Below are positions 41,164-51,046 of a stretch of DNA of 64,000 nucleotides, in pieces (the stretch's first letter is position 1; every line of letters begins with the position of its first letter). Source of the DNA: Pyronema omphalodes (lineage: Eukaryota; Ascomycota; Pezizomycetes; Pezizales; Pyronemataceae); the NCBI GenBank assembly GCA_024516155.1, contig JAJJXM010000057.1:248001-312000 (forward strand). Reading direction: 5' to 3'. Below the pieces are notes generated by a model. The model made no database searches, was not told where the DNA came from, and saw only the letters and a program-made list of their open reading frames with translations. Made by a program: the position numbers and the translations under genes.

Positions 41164-42624
41164 ATGTTAGGTATATCTGGTGGGACAACGTACCTGGACA
41201 TCGAGAAAATCCTTCTCTCACACCGCAGTCAATCAAAAAGAAACACCAGAATGTCCTCCAACTGTCACAACATCGGCCCTCATCTGCAGGATTCGGCTCA
41301 TCATAAACAGCTCTTCACATACGATGCTAATAATATGCATCTACTTGATAGGACGGAATATGTGGAGAAGCATCGCTGGCATGTTAATAGAGCTTTGGGC
41401 GATGACGTAAATTGGCTCAAAGCAGTGCAGGCATGGGAAGTAGAGGTCATTAGACACCGCTCCCTGGAACATAAGATTGCCCTGCACCGCCCATCTTTAC
41501 ATTGGCTTGCTAAAGAATGTTTGGTGGCGATCAATTGTGCATGTAGACTGTTTGGACCACTGTATGGGAGGAGGATGCATATTATTGAGATCATTGTGAA
41601 GCAACTTTGCCAGGACACTGCAAGGAATAACAGGACAAAGAGGGGGAACCAGTCAAAACAGAATGTCATGGGTGTGGACGAAATCAGAAACATCCTCCAC
41701 CATCCCCGGCCAAGCATAAGAAAAAGAGTAAAGTCCATCTCCAACAGCCAAACAGAAAAAAGACTGTGAGAATCATGCCAATGAATAGGAAAAGACTGTA
41801 AGAATCTTCCCAACAAGTATGCACTCGTCACCTACTGATAACAGCCGTGCCGCTTTAATCCCTTCTCAGACTCAGTCACTTCTGAGCACCGTATTACCTG
41901 ATGACCCACAAACCCAATCTTCAGTGGATGACAGTGCTGATATCGATGATGACTCTGCGCTTATTGTACCGGATCATCTACGATCTACCTCCCCATTACC
42001 TTCCCTATCACCAATGAGTACTCCCCCCACTCATGCTTCACCGTCCCCAGATGGGACCAAACACTTCCTACTGCAGTGGATTGGGGTTATTACTGTTGAT
42101 GCGAATATCAGCTGCAATGACTTAGAGTACCGCATGGGTCTGTATTTGCCATTGGATACGGCGCAACAATGTTATGTTGTTAAGCCCACTACAAACAAAG
42201 AAAGAGAATGGCAAGTTCTTGCTTTTGCAGATGAACTGCAAAAGATCTTCTCGACTGGGGACAGTTTCTTCTTACGCCCTGTGCAGTGGAGCTGGATTGG
42301 GCAAGAGGATCACGATTATAATGATCATAACTATACTGTAGGTGTTTGAACACCTCAATTGTGACCCAGCATATTAACAGGACATTCTAGGGTTTTGAGA
42401 ATCGCACTGAGTTGTCCGAGTATCCCAATAATCGCCAATGCATTCTATCACAACAAACACCAACATATCACTATTCCACAGCTCCTCCCGGGTTATCCGC
42501 GTCACGAGCTATCACTCGCCCCGGATGCGGAACCATTGCACAAGGTGCAGATGACAGTCTACTGGTATGGGAGGAAATTCATGCTATATCGGCTGACCTG
42601 GGAGCATCGCTGGCTACCTGCTGA
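41164..42624 (+). CDS. Possible three-exon orphan gene (no recognised domain)
   Basis: Three open frames join through two short GT...AG introns with no stop: 41164-41765, 41818-42337 and 42391-42624, giving 1,356 bases and 451 residues. Introns would be 52 and 53 bases, the usual size in this window. The second intron (GTAGGT ... ATTAAC ... TTCTAG) looks convincing; the first ends in the weaker ACAAG. The first part has a Trp/His-rich block (KHRWHVNRALGDDVNWLKAV), then a basic segment. The middle has a Ser/Pro/Asp-rich linker and then a WIGVITVDANISCNDLEY block. I do not recognise a family. It lies in a repeat-rich region and may belong to an unknown mobile element. Confidence 0.35.
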
Positions 42625-43879
42625 AATGGCAGAAAGGTGAAAAAAACAGTGAAAAAAAAGCAGAACATTAGCCTTGCAGCGGGAAAAATACTAGCTAAAA
42701 GACTGCAGAGTGCTAGATATGAGCTGACGCAACGGCGTGATAAAGGTCACGAGTGGTTTGCATCACAGTAGATATCCGCTTAAACCTTTTTTCCTTATGG
42801 TTGTTTATGTTGTGCTTTGTTTTCTGGTTTTGTTTTTTGTTTTCTTCAGTTTTTGTTTTGGCATTTATGATATTTTTGGTTTTTTCTATTTCTTTGGTTA
42901 TTTTGGTTTTCTCGGTTATGGTTCTTCAGCTTCTTATCGTTATTGTCTTGGTTGTTTTTGTTCTGTTTTGCTTTCTTGTGATTTTTTTCTTGTTTCTTCA
43001 GTGTTTTTTTTGGCATGTTAGATATTTTAAGTTGTTTCAGTTTCTTTGGTTATTACAGTTTTGTCGGTCATGGTTTTGAATCTTCTTGTCGTCATTTTCT
43101 TGGTGGTTTTTGTTTGGTTTTGTTTGCTGATTTGTTTCTGGTTCCTTGAGGTTATTTTTGGATTTGTGATATTTTTGGTTTTTCCACTTTGTTTGGTAAT
43201 ATCAGGTTTTCTCAGTTGCGTCATTCGATTTGTTTCGGTTATCCTAGTTTTCTCATTTTTCGTTGTCTGCTGTTCTAGGGGTCTTGTACGTTTCGCTTTT
43301 TCAGACTGTTTGGGTCAACGTTCTCTTGATTTTTCCTTGTCAAGTTTTTTGGTTATTTTCGGCTATGCTTTTTCTTCGGCTATTTTAGTTTTCCCAGTTG
43401 TGGTTTTTTTTTTTTTTTTTTTTTCTTTTTTTTGCTTTTTTCTTTCCATATAGTACAGCAGTGCTTGTTCAAATAGACAAGGTCACCACATTAGTTCAAG
43501 AAATGATACGTGATTTTACTAGTATTGGAATCATCTGATTACAAATCTTTTGTTCAGATTGGCAGGTTATTTCTTTGTTATATTCACGGGATTGTATTTG
43601 TGACAAAATCTTATATCTTTGTTTTATCCATGGGATTGTATATTTCATAGCGAGTTAGATCTTTTTGTTATCCCCGCGAACCACACCTCGAGTTCGACCC
43701 CCCCAACCCCCAGCTATCTCAACATCCACCTGGAAATGAATCAGATTTTTGAGCGGATCATTGAATAGCGCGCTGAACGTACCTACCCGTAGCCTGACCA
43801 GACCAGGCACGCTGTTTTTGGTTGCGCAGGCGAGGTGAAACAGAATCACGGCCCCTGATGACGCCCATCGGCAGAGCCA
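42625..43879. repeat. T-rich degenerate tandem repeat, ~150-base period
   Basis: Within ~42780-43440 one strand is extremely T-rich. Units starting GATATTTTTGGTTTTT recur at 42869, 43021 and 43168 and share TTTCTTTGGTTATT and GGTTTTGTTTTGC-like segments. A pure T run lies at ~43405-43423. The flanks to 42625 and 43879 hold no gene. Confidence 0.65.
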
Positions 43880-44771
43880 CAATGCATCATCCCCACATCC
43901 ACAAAACTACTGCTGCATCCAACTTGTCTTCTCTTCCCTTAAACGTTTTCGCTTACCGAATCTCCCCCCGCCCACCCCATTAACGGTGACATGGACCTGC
44001 ACTCTGCTGCTCGCCGCAAAAATCCTGTTCCCCCTGACAAAATCAGCACGCCAAGCCTTAGCGCGAACCAACGCTCTTCCGCAGAGCCACACTCCTAACC
44101 AACAACACTTGACGACATGAACCTCGTCACTGACACTGCTGTCAGCGGCGAAGAAACTGCAACGTCTACACCCACCCCAGCTCTCCGACCCTTTTCCCCA
44201 CCGCAACCCACGCCTCAAAACCACCGCCTGCCCCTACTGCACCCAGAACTGGACACACAATCCATGTCCGCCACACCCAACACTTTCCAACCCTTCTGGC
44301 AGAACACTCCGCACCGTCTACCACGACTTCAACTGGAACTCCCCTCATCCACGATTGTGGTATACAGGCTTCCCTCCACACACCCGGCAATTAAACAGCA
44401 ATCCCCCAACACACCAGCAGCAATGGATGGAGGCATAGCCCAGGTAACGCAGCACACGTCAACGACCACCGTAACAGCCGACACCTTAATAAAGCCTTCA
44501 GCATCATGGACCGCTACAGAGCAACATTACGCAAGATCGAAGAAATGCTGCTCAAGCTCCTGCACTCCCACGATATTCCTGAGACTGCGAACCCTGCCCA
44601 CTGCCCAAACCAATGAACTGATCACCTACTGGAAGACCCACTGTTCTGCTGCTGGAGAAGCACTAGGAAAAGACCATATCGCTGCCCCCCCCTACCATGC
44701 CTATTGCTGTCCCCCAAACGAATGCCGCCTGGACAGACCTTGTTGCCCCCGCAAAGCTCTTCGGCTCTGTT
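43880..44771 (+). mobile_element. LINE-A, 5' part of ORF1 (left of gypsy insertion)
   Basis: Plus-strand non-LTR retrotransposon fragment. A coding segment in one frame reads FSIMDRYRATLRKIEEMLLK near 44490-44560. After frame changes it reads PPPTMPIAVPQTNAAWTDLV up to the insertion point. It ends at the CTGTT target site (44767-44771) and resumes at 51052. The 5' boundary near 43.9 kb is a guess. Frameshifts show the copy is dead. Confidence 0.55.
44767..44771. repeat. Target site duplication of the gypsy element (left copy)
   Basis: CTGTT directly before the left LTR; the same five bases follow the right LTR at 51047-51051. Confidence 0.9.
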
Positions 44772-45333
44772 TGTCACGGCTCGCCTCACACGCCATCACT
44801 CGGCGTCTCCCCCCCGCCCCGCGTCACGAATCATCACTCGGTCCTCCGCAGAGCTTACCCGAGCGTCCGCAATTGTGCGAACAACGACCGAGTGAGTTTA
44901 GTAAAAGCAGTCACAAGTATTTAGTTTCTTGGTATCTGAGAGGAGGAAAGATGTATATAAGAGGACTTATCCTCCCTGCGTTCTGTTTTGTTCTCCTTTT
45001 CTTTCCTCACTCAGTTATTTGTTTATCTATTAAATAAATTCCTTCGTCTCCTCGATCCTCGTTACGTTCTCGCCTTCGTCTCCGTCTTCCGGCTTCGCTT
45101 CGTGAAGACCGCCCTCGCTACGACACCCTGCCCTCGCTTCGCTACCGAGCCTCACTCCGGTGACACCTCTTGCCCCTAAACACGGAGCATCGAGGAACTG
45201 CTGCACGACACAGTTCCCGGTATCCTACGTTGGCGCTGCCCCAGAGTCCCTGTCCCCCGATCGAGTCCCTCGTCCCCGATCGCGAGCCCCCGGGTTCCCC
45301 GCTCCTCCGTCGAATCCCCGCGCTCCCGTTACA
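44772..45333 (+). repeat. Left LTR of gypsy element
   Basis: 562 bases, starting TGTCACGGCTCG and ending CCCGTTACA (TG...CA ends). It contains a TATA box (TATATAA at 44954-44960), a likely transcript start 30-60 bases below it, and an AATAAA-like signal in TTAAATAAATT near 45028. Confidence 0.97.
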
Positions 45334-45348
45334 ACATAACTGAGTTAT
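45334..45348 (+). promoter_or_regulatory. Self-complementary primer-binding site
   Basis: Directly after the LTR. ATAACTGAGT at 45336-45345 is the exact reverse complement of ACTCAGTTAT at 45009-45018 in the LTR, close below the TATA box. This is the arrangement of self-priming Tf1-type elements, where the mRNA 5' end folds back to prime. The site is also a hairpin by itself (ATAACT-G-AGTTAT). No match to a tRNA 3' end is visible. Confidence 0.65.
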
Positions 45349-45609
45349 CAAGCACCCGTCGGCTCTGCCTCCTCTCCCTTGATTACTCCTCGACTCCCCC
45401 CTCCGTTCCCCCCCCTTCGTCCATGCTCCACAACCTCTGGTTTTACCAATTCGCCAAACTCGTACCCGAATTCCTTTCCCTCGGTATCCCCGCTATCGTC
45501 GACGAAATCGAGATAGCCCGCCAGCTCGGAATCGAATTCTCGGCAACCCGAATCACGTTCGACGACACAAAACTTACCTGGCACTTACGATAAATCGCCA
45601 ACCTCAAAC

Positions 45610-46737
45610 ATGGACGATCAAGAAATCGTCATCGCGCTGTTCCTGAACGCAGCGCAAAGGGACGAGATCAATAGAGACCCCACGAAATTAAAAGATCTCC
45701 GTAATGCAGTCGAGGACTACAAGCGAGACTGCCAGAAATTGACCGATCTCCAGGCAGAATTGGCAGATTCCAGGAAGGACAACTCGGATTACGCAAAACG
45801 AATCTCCGACCTGGAACGGGATCTCGGATCCGCGAACACTACAATTCGCCTGCTACAATCGATCACGGAGAAATCGGCCTCCCCCTCGATGAGACCGATC
45901 GAGCTCCCCCACCCGCCCGAATACACCGGAGACCGAAAGGAACTTCCCAACTTCGTCTCCAAGGTTAGGTCCAAGCTGGCTGGAGACTCAGCCCGCTTCA
46001 CCGACGACCAACATAAGCTCCGCTACCTCTACGGTTACCTAAAAGGAAACGCACAAAACCAGGTCCAACCTTACGTACTCACGGACAAAATCAATCTAAA
46101 AAACGCCGAAGAACTGATCACCATCCTTGAGTCCGCCTTCGGAGACCCAGACCAGGTCGGCACCGCCTCGATGGAGCTCGAAAAACTAAACCAGGGTAAT
46201 AGAGAGTTCAGTGTATACTACGCCGAGTTTCAACGAATCATGGCCATCCTCAACTTCGACGCAAACGCAAAAAAGGCTGCCCTGAAGAGAGGCCTCTCGA
46301 GAGAATTACAATCGAGCCTCGTCTACCAAGCGGACGAACCACAAGACTTCACCAAGTTCGTCGAACTCTGTCAAAAGCTGGACTACCGACTCAGAGCCCA
46401 CGGCACCCTTTCCAAACGAACAATTCCGACGCTCACCCCCCGCACGCTCCCTACCGCCACTCGACCATCAGCTCACCCAACAAACTCGAATAGTGGCAAC
46501 TACGGCTCTGCACCCATGGACCTCTCTGCATCGCAGAAAGCCCAGAATCAACGCTGCCGGGACGAGCGAATGGCAAAGGGGTTATGCCTCTACTGTGGGT
46601 CGGCAGACCACTTCAAAAACGACTGCCCCTCCCTAGCAGCGAACACCTCTCGGAAGTTACGCCTCGCCGCCGCGGACCTCCTACCACCCCCCCCGGAAAC
46701 CTCCTCTATCCTCAGCCCCGAGGAGGGAAAAGAATAG
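45610..46737 (+). CDS. gag: Gag polyprotein of the gypsy element
   Basis: 375 residues from ATG to TAG. N-terminal coiled-coil-like region, a capsid-like middle (YTGDRKELPNFVSKVRSKL, GNREFSVYYAEFQRIMAILN) and a C-terminal CCHC zinc knuckle CLYCGSADHFKNDC near 46585-46626. It would package element RNA in virus-like particles. The stop at 46735-46737 lies four bases after the slippery heptamer, so Gag is the default product and Gag-Pol the frameshift product. Confidence 0.93.
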   Translation: MDDQEIVIALFLNAAQRDEINRDPTKLKDLRNAVEDYKRDCQKLTDLQAELADSRKDNSDYAKRISDLERDLGSANTTIRLLQSITEKSASPSMRPIELPHPPEYTGDRKELPNFVSKVRSKLAGDSARFTDDQHKLRYLYGYLKGNAQNQVQPYVLTDKINLKNAEELITILESAFGDPDQVGTASMELEKLNQGNREFSVYYAEFQRIMAILNFDANAKKAALKRGLSRELQSSLVYQADEPQDFTKFVELCQKLDYRLRAHGTLSKRTIPTLTPRTLPTATRPSAHPTNSNSGNYGSAPMDLSASQKAQNQRCRDERMAKGLCLYCGSADHFKNDCPSLAANTSRKLRLAAADLLPPPPETSSILSPEEGKE

Positions 46738-46770
46738 TCCACCATCAGCCCGTTGGCCCTCCTGGTGGAC
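46725..46770 (+). promoter_or_regulatory. -1 ribosomal frameshift signal between gag and pol
   Basis: Heptamer GGGAAAA at 46725-46731 is in the gag phase G-GGA-AAA (X-XXY-YYZ). After a 5-base spacer a perfect 7-bp stem follows: GTCCACC (46737-46743) with GGTGGAC (46764-46770). Slipping back one base puts ribosomes into the pol frame (AGA-ATA-GTC ...) and bypasses the gag TAG. Confidence 0.8.
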
Positions 46771-49700
46771 CTGCCCCGGCCTCTTCGTTCCCCTCGTCCC
46801 AAAATAAACTCTACGTATCAGCAAGTTCCCTATCCATTAGTCAAGAAAATGAAATGGATGGTAGTCATTTAGTCGTACCCTGCACTTTGACCAACCGTGA
46901 CATCAAAATTGATACTCGTGCCCTTGTTGATTGTGGTTGTACGGGACTCTCCTTCATGAATGAGACCTTCGCTCGCCAGCACAATCTCCCCCGCTACCAG
47001 TTAAAATCCCCAAAAACAGTTGAAGTAATAGACGGTCGCCCAATCTCCTCCGGCGACATTACAGAGTATGTAAGGATCCCATGCACCATCGGTGATCACC
47101 ACGAAATCCTGACCGCCTACTTAACATCCCTCGGCCACTACCCCCTCGTCCTCGGGATCCCTCGGTTGAAGAAGCATGACGTTACCATCAACTTCGCAAC
47201 CAACGACATCCAATTCCGCTCCCCTAACTGCCTGCCCCACCGCACCGCCGTCAAGGCACCCCCAATCAAGGGCTTACCACCAGATCGACGAAACAAAATC
47301 TGCGCAATCTCAGCCACGACATTCAAAAGAATCGTCAGGAACAATAACCAACGATACGGTAACGTCGAACCCTTTCACCTATCCCTAAACGAAATCAACA
47401 TGGCCCTACGAGACCCCGCGGACGCCAAACCAGACCTAAAAACCCTCGTTCCCACCGAATACCACGAGTTCCTGGAAATTTTCGAAAAAGTTAACGCCGA
47501 CAAATTACCCCCACACCGCCCCTGTGACCACAAAATCCCACTCGAGGACGGATTCAAACCTCCGTTCGGACCACTCTACTCCCTCTCACGTCCGGAACTG
47601 GAGGAACTCAAAAGGTGGATAGACGAAAATATGAGCAAAGGATTCATACGAACGTCCTCCTCCCCGGCCGCCGCCCCAATCCTATTCGTTCGTAAAGGTG
47701 ATGGCTCCCTACGCCTCGTAGTGGACTATCGCGGAATAAACGAAGGCACCATCAAAAATCGCTACCCCCTCCCCTTAATGCAGGATACGCTGATGAACCT
47801 GTCCCGAGCAAAGTGGTTCACAAAGCTTGATATTCGAGGGGCCTACAACCTCATCCGAATGGCGGAGGGAGAGGAGTGGAAGACCGCCTTTCGCACCCGC
47901 TACGGCCTCTTCGAATCCTTGGTAATGCCGTTCGGGCTAACCAACGCCCCCGCAACCTTCCAAAATTTCATCAACGACACCTTAGCACCCTATCTGGACC
48001 GTTTCTGTACGGCCTACCTGGACGACACCCTAATCTACTCCGACACGCTCGAAGAGCACCAACAACACGTCGCCATGGTCCTGGAAGCTTTCCGAAAAGC
48101 GGGCCTCCACTTAAAACCCGAAAAGTGCGAATTTCACCAACAGCAGGTCAAATACCTTGGCCTCATCATTAGCACGGAAGGCATCAAGATGGACCCAGAA
48201 AAAATCACCGCAGTAAGAGAATGGGACCCACCAAAAAACCTCAAAGACGTCCGCGCCTTCCTCGGTTTCGCCAACTTTTATCGCCGCTTTGTACGGAACT
48301 ATTCAAAAATCGTGCAACCCCTCACCCTCCTAACACGAAAAGGAGTACCGTTTGCGTGGGACAGCCCACAACAACAGGCTTTCGACGAACTCAAAGCAAC
48401 CTTCACCTCCGCACCAGTCCTCGCTCGCTTCGACCCCGATCGGGATGTCATAGTAGAAACGGATGCCTCCGACTTCGTATCGGCTGGCGTCCTGTCACAG
48501 TACGATGCAAACGGCGTTCTACATCCCGTGGCTTATTTCTCAAAAAAGCACTCCCCCGCGGGGTGTAACTACGATATCTACGACAAGGAGTTGATGGCAA
48601 TTGTCCGTGCATTCGAGGAGTGGCGGCCAGAACTACAATCGGTCATCAACTCAGTGCGGGTTCTGTCCGACCACAAACATTTGGAATACTTCACGACGAC
48701 CAAGCTCCTCAACAGGCGTCAAGCCCGGTGGTCGCAGTTCCTCTCACAGTTCAACTTCAAGATCGTCTATCGCCCCGGAACTGCGGGAGGAAAACCAGAT
48801 GCTCTGACCAGGCGATCCGGAGATCTGCCCAAGGAAGGGGATGACCGCTCTCTGGCTAATCATACAACAGTACTCAAACCAGAAAACATCCTCCTACACA
48901 CCTCCGCCGCCACCGTTTCGCCCCACCGCCCCGAGCACCCCGCCCCTACACCCCGTCCCGATGCACCGCTCCTACAGCGACTCTTCCTCGACCCCTACGC
49001 CGCCGACGCCTTTCCCAACAGAGTACTACAGATGCTCAACGACGGAACCAAGCACTGTAGGGACATCACACTCGCCGAGTGCGAAAGACAAGGCAACCAC
49101 CTCCTCTACCGTCGCCGAATTTGGGTCCCCGACCACGAGCCCCTCAAACTACACCTCTTAAAACAACACCACGACACACCCATCGCCGGACACCCAGGAA
49201 GGTCCAAAACGCTCGAGCTGTTGCTAAGGACCTACACTTGGCCCAACATGCGTAAAGACGTGGACCGTTACACCCGAAATTGTCACATCTGCCAACGCTC
49301 CAAACCCAACAGACACGCCCCCTTTGGTGTCCTCCGCCCCCTACCCATTCCCGACCGACCGTGGCAAGACATCTCGATGGACTTTGTCACCGGGCTACCC
49401 TGGTCCAACGGAAACGATGCCATCTGGGTTGTCGTGGACCGTTTAACAAAAGAAAGACACTTCGTAGCCTGTCAGACCAACGTCGACGCAAAAGAACTCG
49501 CCAACCTGTTTGTTAAACACATCTTTCGACTCCACGGCTTACCCCTAACGATAATCTCCGATCGAGGGCCGCAGTTCTCCGCCCTTTTCTGGAAACACCT
49601 CTGCCGTCGACTGGGAATCGAACCTCGGTTGTCGACCGCCTTCCACCCTCAAACGGACGGCCAGACCGAGCGGATGAACGCAACCATGGAGCAATACCTA

Positions 49701-50444
49701 AGAGCCCACGTAAACTACCTACAAGACGACTGGGCAGAATGGCTCCCCCTGGCAGAGTTCGCCGCCAACAACCAGGCGTCCGAAACCACCGGTTCCTCCC
49801 CCTTTTTCGCCAACAAAGGATTCGACCCCCGCTGCCAGTTCGACCTGACACCCGCCGCCACAAACGACACCAACGACCGCCGCGCTCTGGCCACATCCAA
49901 AATCCTCTCGGAGATCCACGACCACTTACGATCCGAAATAAATCGGGCCAATCTCCGCCATCAAGACAACGCCGACAAGCACCGCCTACCTTCACCGAAC
50001 TACCAGGTGGGTGACCTCGTATGGCCAGACGCCAGGAATTGGAAGACCAGACGCCCCTCCAAAAAACTCGACAGTAAACGTCACGGTCCCTTCAAGATAA
50101 CCGCAAAGATATCCCCCTACGCCTATCGCCTCGAGATTCCGACTACAATGAAATGTCACGACGTATACCATGTATCCCTCCTCGAACCCGCCGCCAACGA
50201 TCCGTACCCCGGGCAACACCCCGAACCCCCTCCACCGATAGAAATCGACGGCGAGAACGAATACTTTATCGAGGCAATCCTGGACTCCCGAATCCATCGT
50301 CGCAAACTACAATACATGGTGAAATGGGTAGGGTATGACTTACCGGAATGGGAACCAGCCGAGCTACACACCGATAGCCAAGCCGTCGACACCTTCCACG
50401 AAAAATACCCCTACAAGCCAGGCCCCCTACAATCGACAACCTAA
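46731..50444 (+). CDS. pol: Pol of the gypsy element (protease, RT, RNase H, integrase, chromodomain)
   Basis: Open in the -1 frame relative to gag up to TAA at 50442-50444; the frame is open back to 46584, but entry is most likely by frameshift at 46725-46731, not by the ATG at 46584. Protease: ALVDCGCTG, with DCG where DSG or DTG is usual. Reverse transcriptase: VVDYRGINEGT, FTKLDIRGAYNL, MPFGLTNAPATF and the catalytic YLDD at ~48015. RNase H: VIVETDASDFVSAGVL. Integrase: HHCC finger (HPGRSKTLELL ... CHICQRSK) and DDE residues in MDFVTG, ISDRGPQF and TERMN. The last ~60 residues form a chromodomain (YMVKWVGYDLPEWEPAE) that may direct insertion to marked chromatin. Confidence 0.96.
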   Translation, partial: RIVHHQPVGPPGGPAPASSFPSSQNKLYVSASSLSISQENEMDGSHLVVPCTLTNRDIKIDTRALVDCGCTGLSFMNETFARQHNLPRYQLKSPKTVEVIDGRPISSGDITEYVRIPCTIGDHHEILTAYLTSLGHYPLVLGIPRLKKHDVTINFATNDIQFRSPNCLPHRTAVKAPPIKGLPPDRRNKICAISATTFKRIVRNNNQRYGNVEPFHLSLNEINMALRDPADAKPDLKTLVPTEYHEFLEIFEKVNADKLPPHRPCDHKIPLEDGFKPPFGPLYSLSRPELEELKRWIDENMSKGFIRTSSSPAAAPILFVRKGDGSLRLVVDYRGINEGTIKNRYPLPLMQDTLMNLSRAKWFTKLDIRGAYNLIRMAEGEEWKTAFRTRYGLFESLVMPFGLTNAPATFQNFINDTLAPYLDRFCTAYLDDTLIYSDTLEEHQQHVAMVLEAFRKAGLHLKPEKCEFHQQQVKYLGLIISTEGIKMDPEKITAVREWDPPKNLKDVRAFLGFANFYRRFVRNYSKIVQPLTLLTRKGVPFAWDSPQQQAFDELKATFTSAPVLARFDPDRDVIVETDASDFVSAGVLSQYDANGVLHPVAYFSKKHSPAGCNYDIYDKELMAIVRAFEEWRPELQSVINSVRVLSDHKHLEYFTTTKLLNRRQARWSQFLSQFNFKIVYRPGTAGGKPDALTRRSGDLPKEGDDRSLANHTTVLKPENILLHTSAATVSPHRPEHPAPTPRPDAPLLQRLFLDPYAADAFPNRVLQMLNDGTKHCRDITLAECERQGNHLLYRRRIWVPDHEPLKLHLLKQHHDTPIAGHPGRSKTLELLLRTYTWPNMRKDVDRYTRNCHICQRSKPNRHAPFGVLRPLPIPDRPWQDISMDFVTGLPWSNGNDAIWVVVDRLTKERHFVACQTNVDAKELANLFVKHIFRLHGLPLTIISDRGPQFSALFWKHLCRRLGIEPRLSTAFHPQTDGQTERMNATMEQYLRAHVNYLQDDWAEWLPLAEFAANNQASETTGSSPFFANKGFDPRCQFDLTPAATNDTNDRRALATSKILSEIHDHLRSEINRANLRHQDNADKHRLPSPNYQVGDLVWPDARNWKTRRPSKKLDSKRHGPFKITAKISPYAYRLEIPTTMKCHDVYHVSLLEPAANDPYPGQHPEPPPPIEIDGENEYFIEAILDSRIHRRKLQYMVKWVGYDLPEWEPAELHTDSQAVDTFHEKYPYKPGPLQSTT

Positions 50445-50470
50445 GATCCTACCTCGCCGGAGCTCGTACC

Positions 50471-50484
50471 AAACAGGGGGATCC
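50471..50484 (+). promoter_or_regulatory. Polypurine tract
   Basis: AAACAGGGGGATCC directly precedes the right LTR; the purine run is the likely plus-strand primer. Confidence 0.6.
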
Positions 50485-51046
50485 TGTCACGGCTCGCCTC
50501 ACACGCCATCACTCGGCGTCTCCCCCCCGCCCCGCGTCACGAAATATCACTCGGTCCTCCGCAGAGCTTACCCGAGCGTCCGCAATTGTGCGAACAACGA
50601 CCGAGTGAGTTTAGTAAAAGCAGTCACAAGTATTTAGTTTCTTGGTATCTGAGAGGAGGAAAGATGTATATAAGAGGACTTATCCTCCCTGCGTTCTGTT
50701 TTGTTCTCCTTTTCTTTCCTCACTCAGTTATTTGTTTATCTATTAAATAAATTCCTTCGTCTCCTCGATCCTCGTTACGTTCTCGCCTTCGTCTCCGTCT
50801 TCCGGCTTCGCTTCGTGAAGACCGCGCTCGCTACGACACCCTGCCCTCGCTTCGCTACCGAGCCTCCCTCCGGTGACACCTCTTGCCCCTAAACACGGAG
50901 CATCGAGGAACTGCTGCACGACACAGTTCCCGGTATCCTACGTTGGCGCTGCCCCAGAGTCCCTGTCCCCCGATCGAGCCCCTCGTCCCCGATCGCGAGC
51001 CCCCGGGTTCCCCGCTCCTCCGTCGAATCCCCGCGCTCCCGTTACA
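50485..51046 (+). repeat. Right LTR of gypsy element
   Basis: 562 bases, the same length as the left LTR; five substitutions between them and no indel. Confidence 0.97.

Larger units (their letters stand above)
44772..51046 (+). mobile_element. Full-length chromodomain Ty3/gypsy retrotransposon (chromovirus)
   Basis: A complete 6,275-base LTR element: two 562-base LTRs, primer site, gag, pol with a C-terminal chromodomain, purine tract and a 5-base target duplication. Gag and pol are both open, linked by a -1 frameshift signal. The LTRs differ at five positions by my reading (~99.1% identity), so the insertion is fairly young. It sits in the ORF1 of LINE-A. Its type (chromodomain, self-primer-like site, no tRNA site visible) fits the Tf1/sushi group. 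Confidence 0.96.

Noticed and set aside
46584..46730. ATG at 46584 as an independent pol start
   Set aside because: It lies inside gag, the first ~49 codons read as unrelated Pro/Arg-rich sequence, and the slippery site with stem gives a better route.
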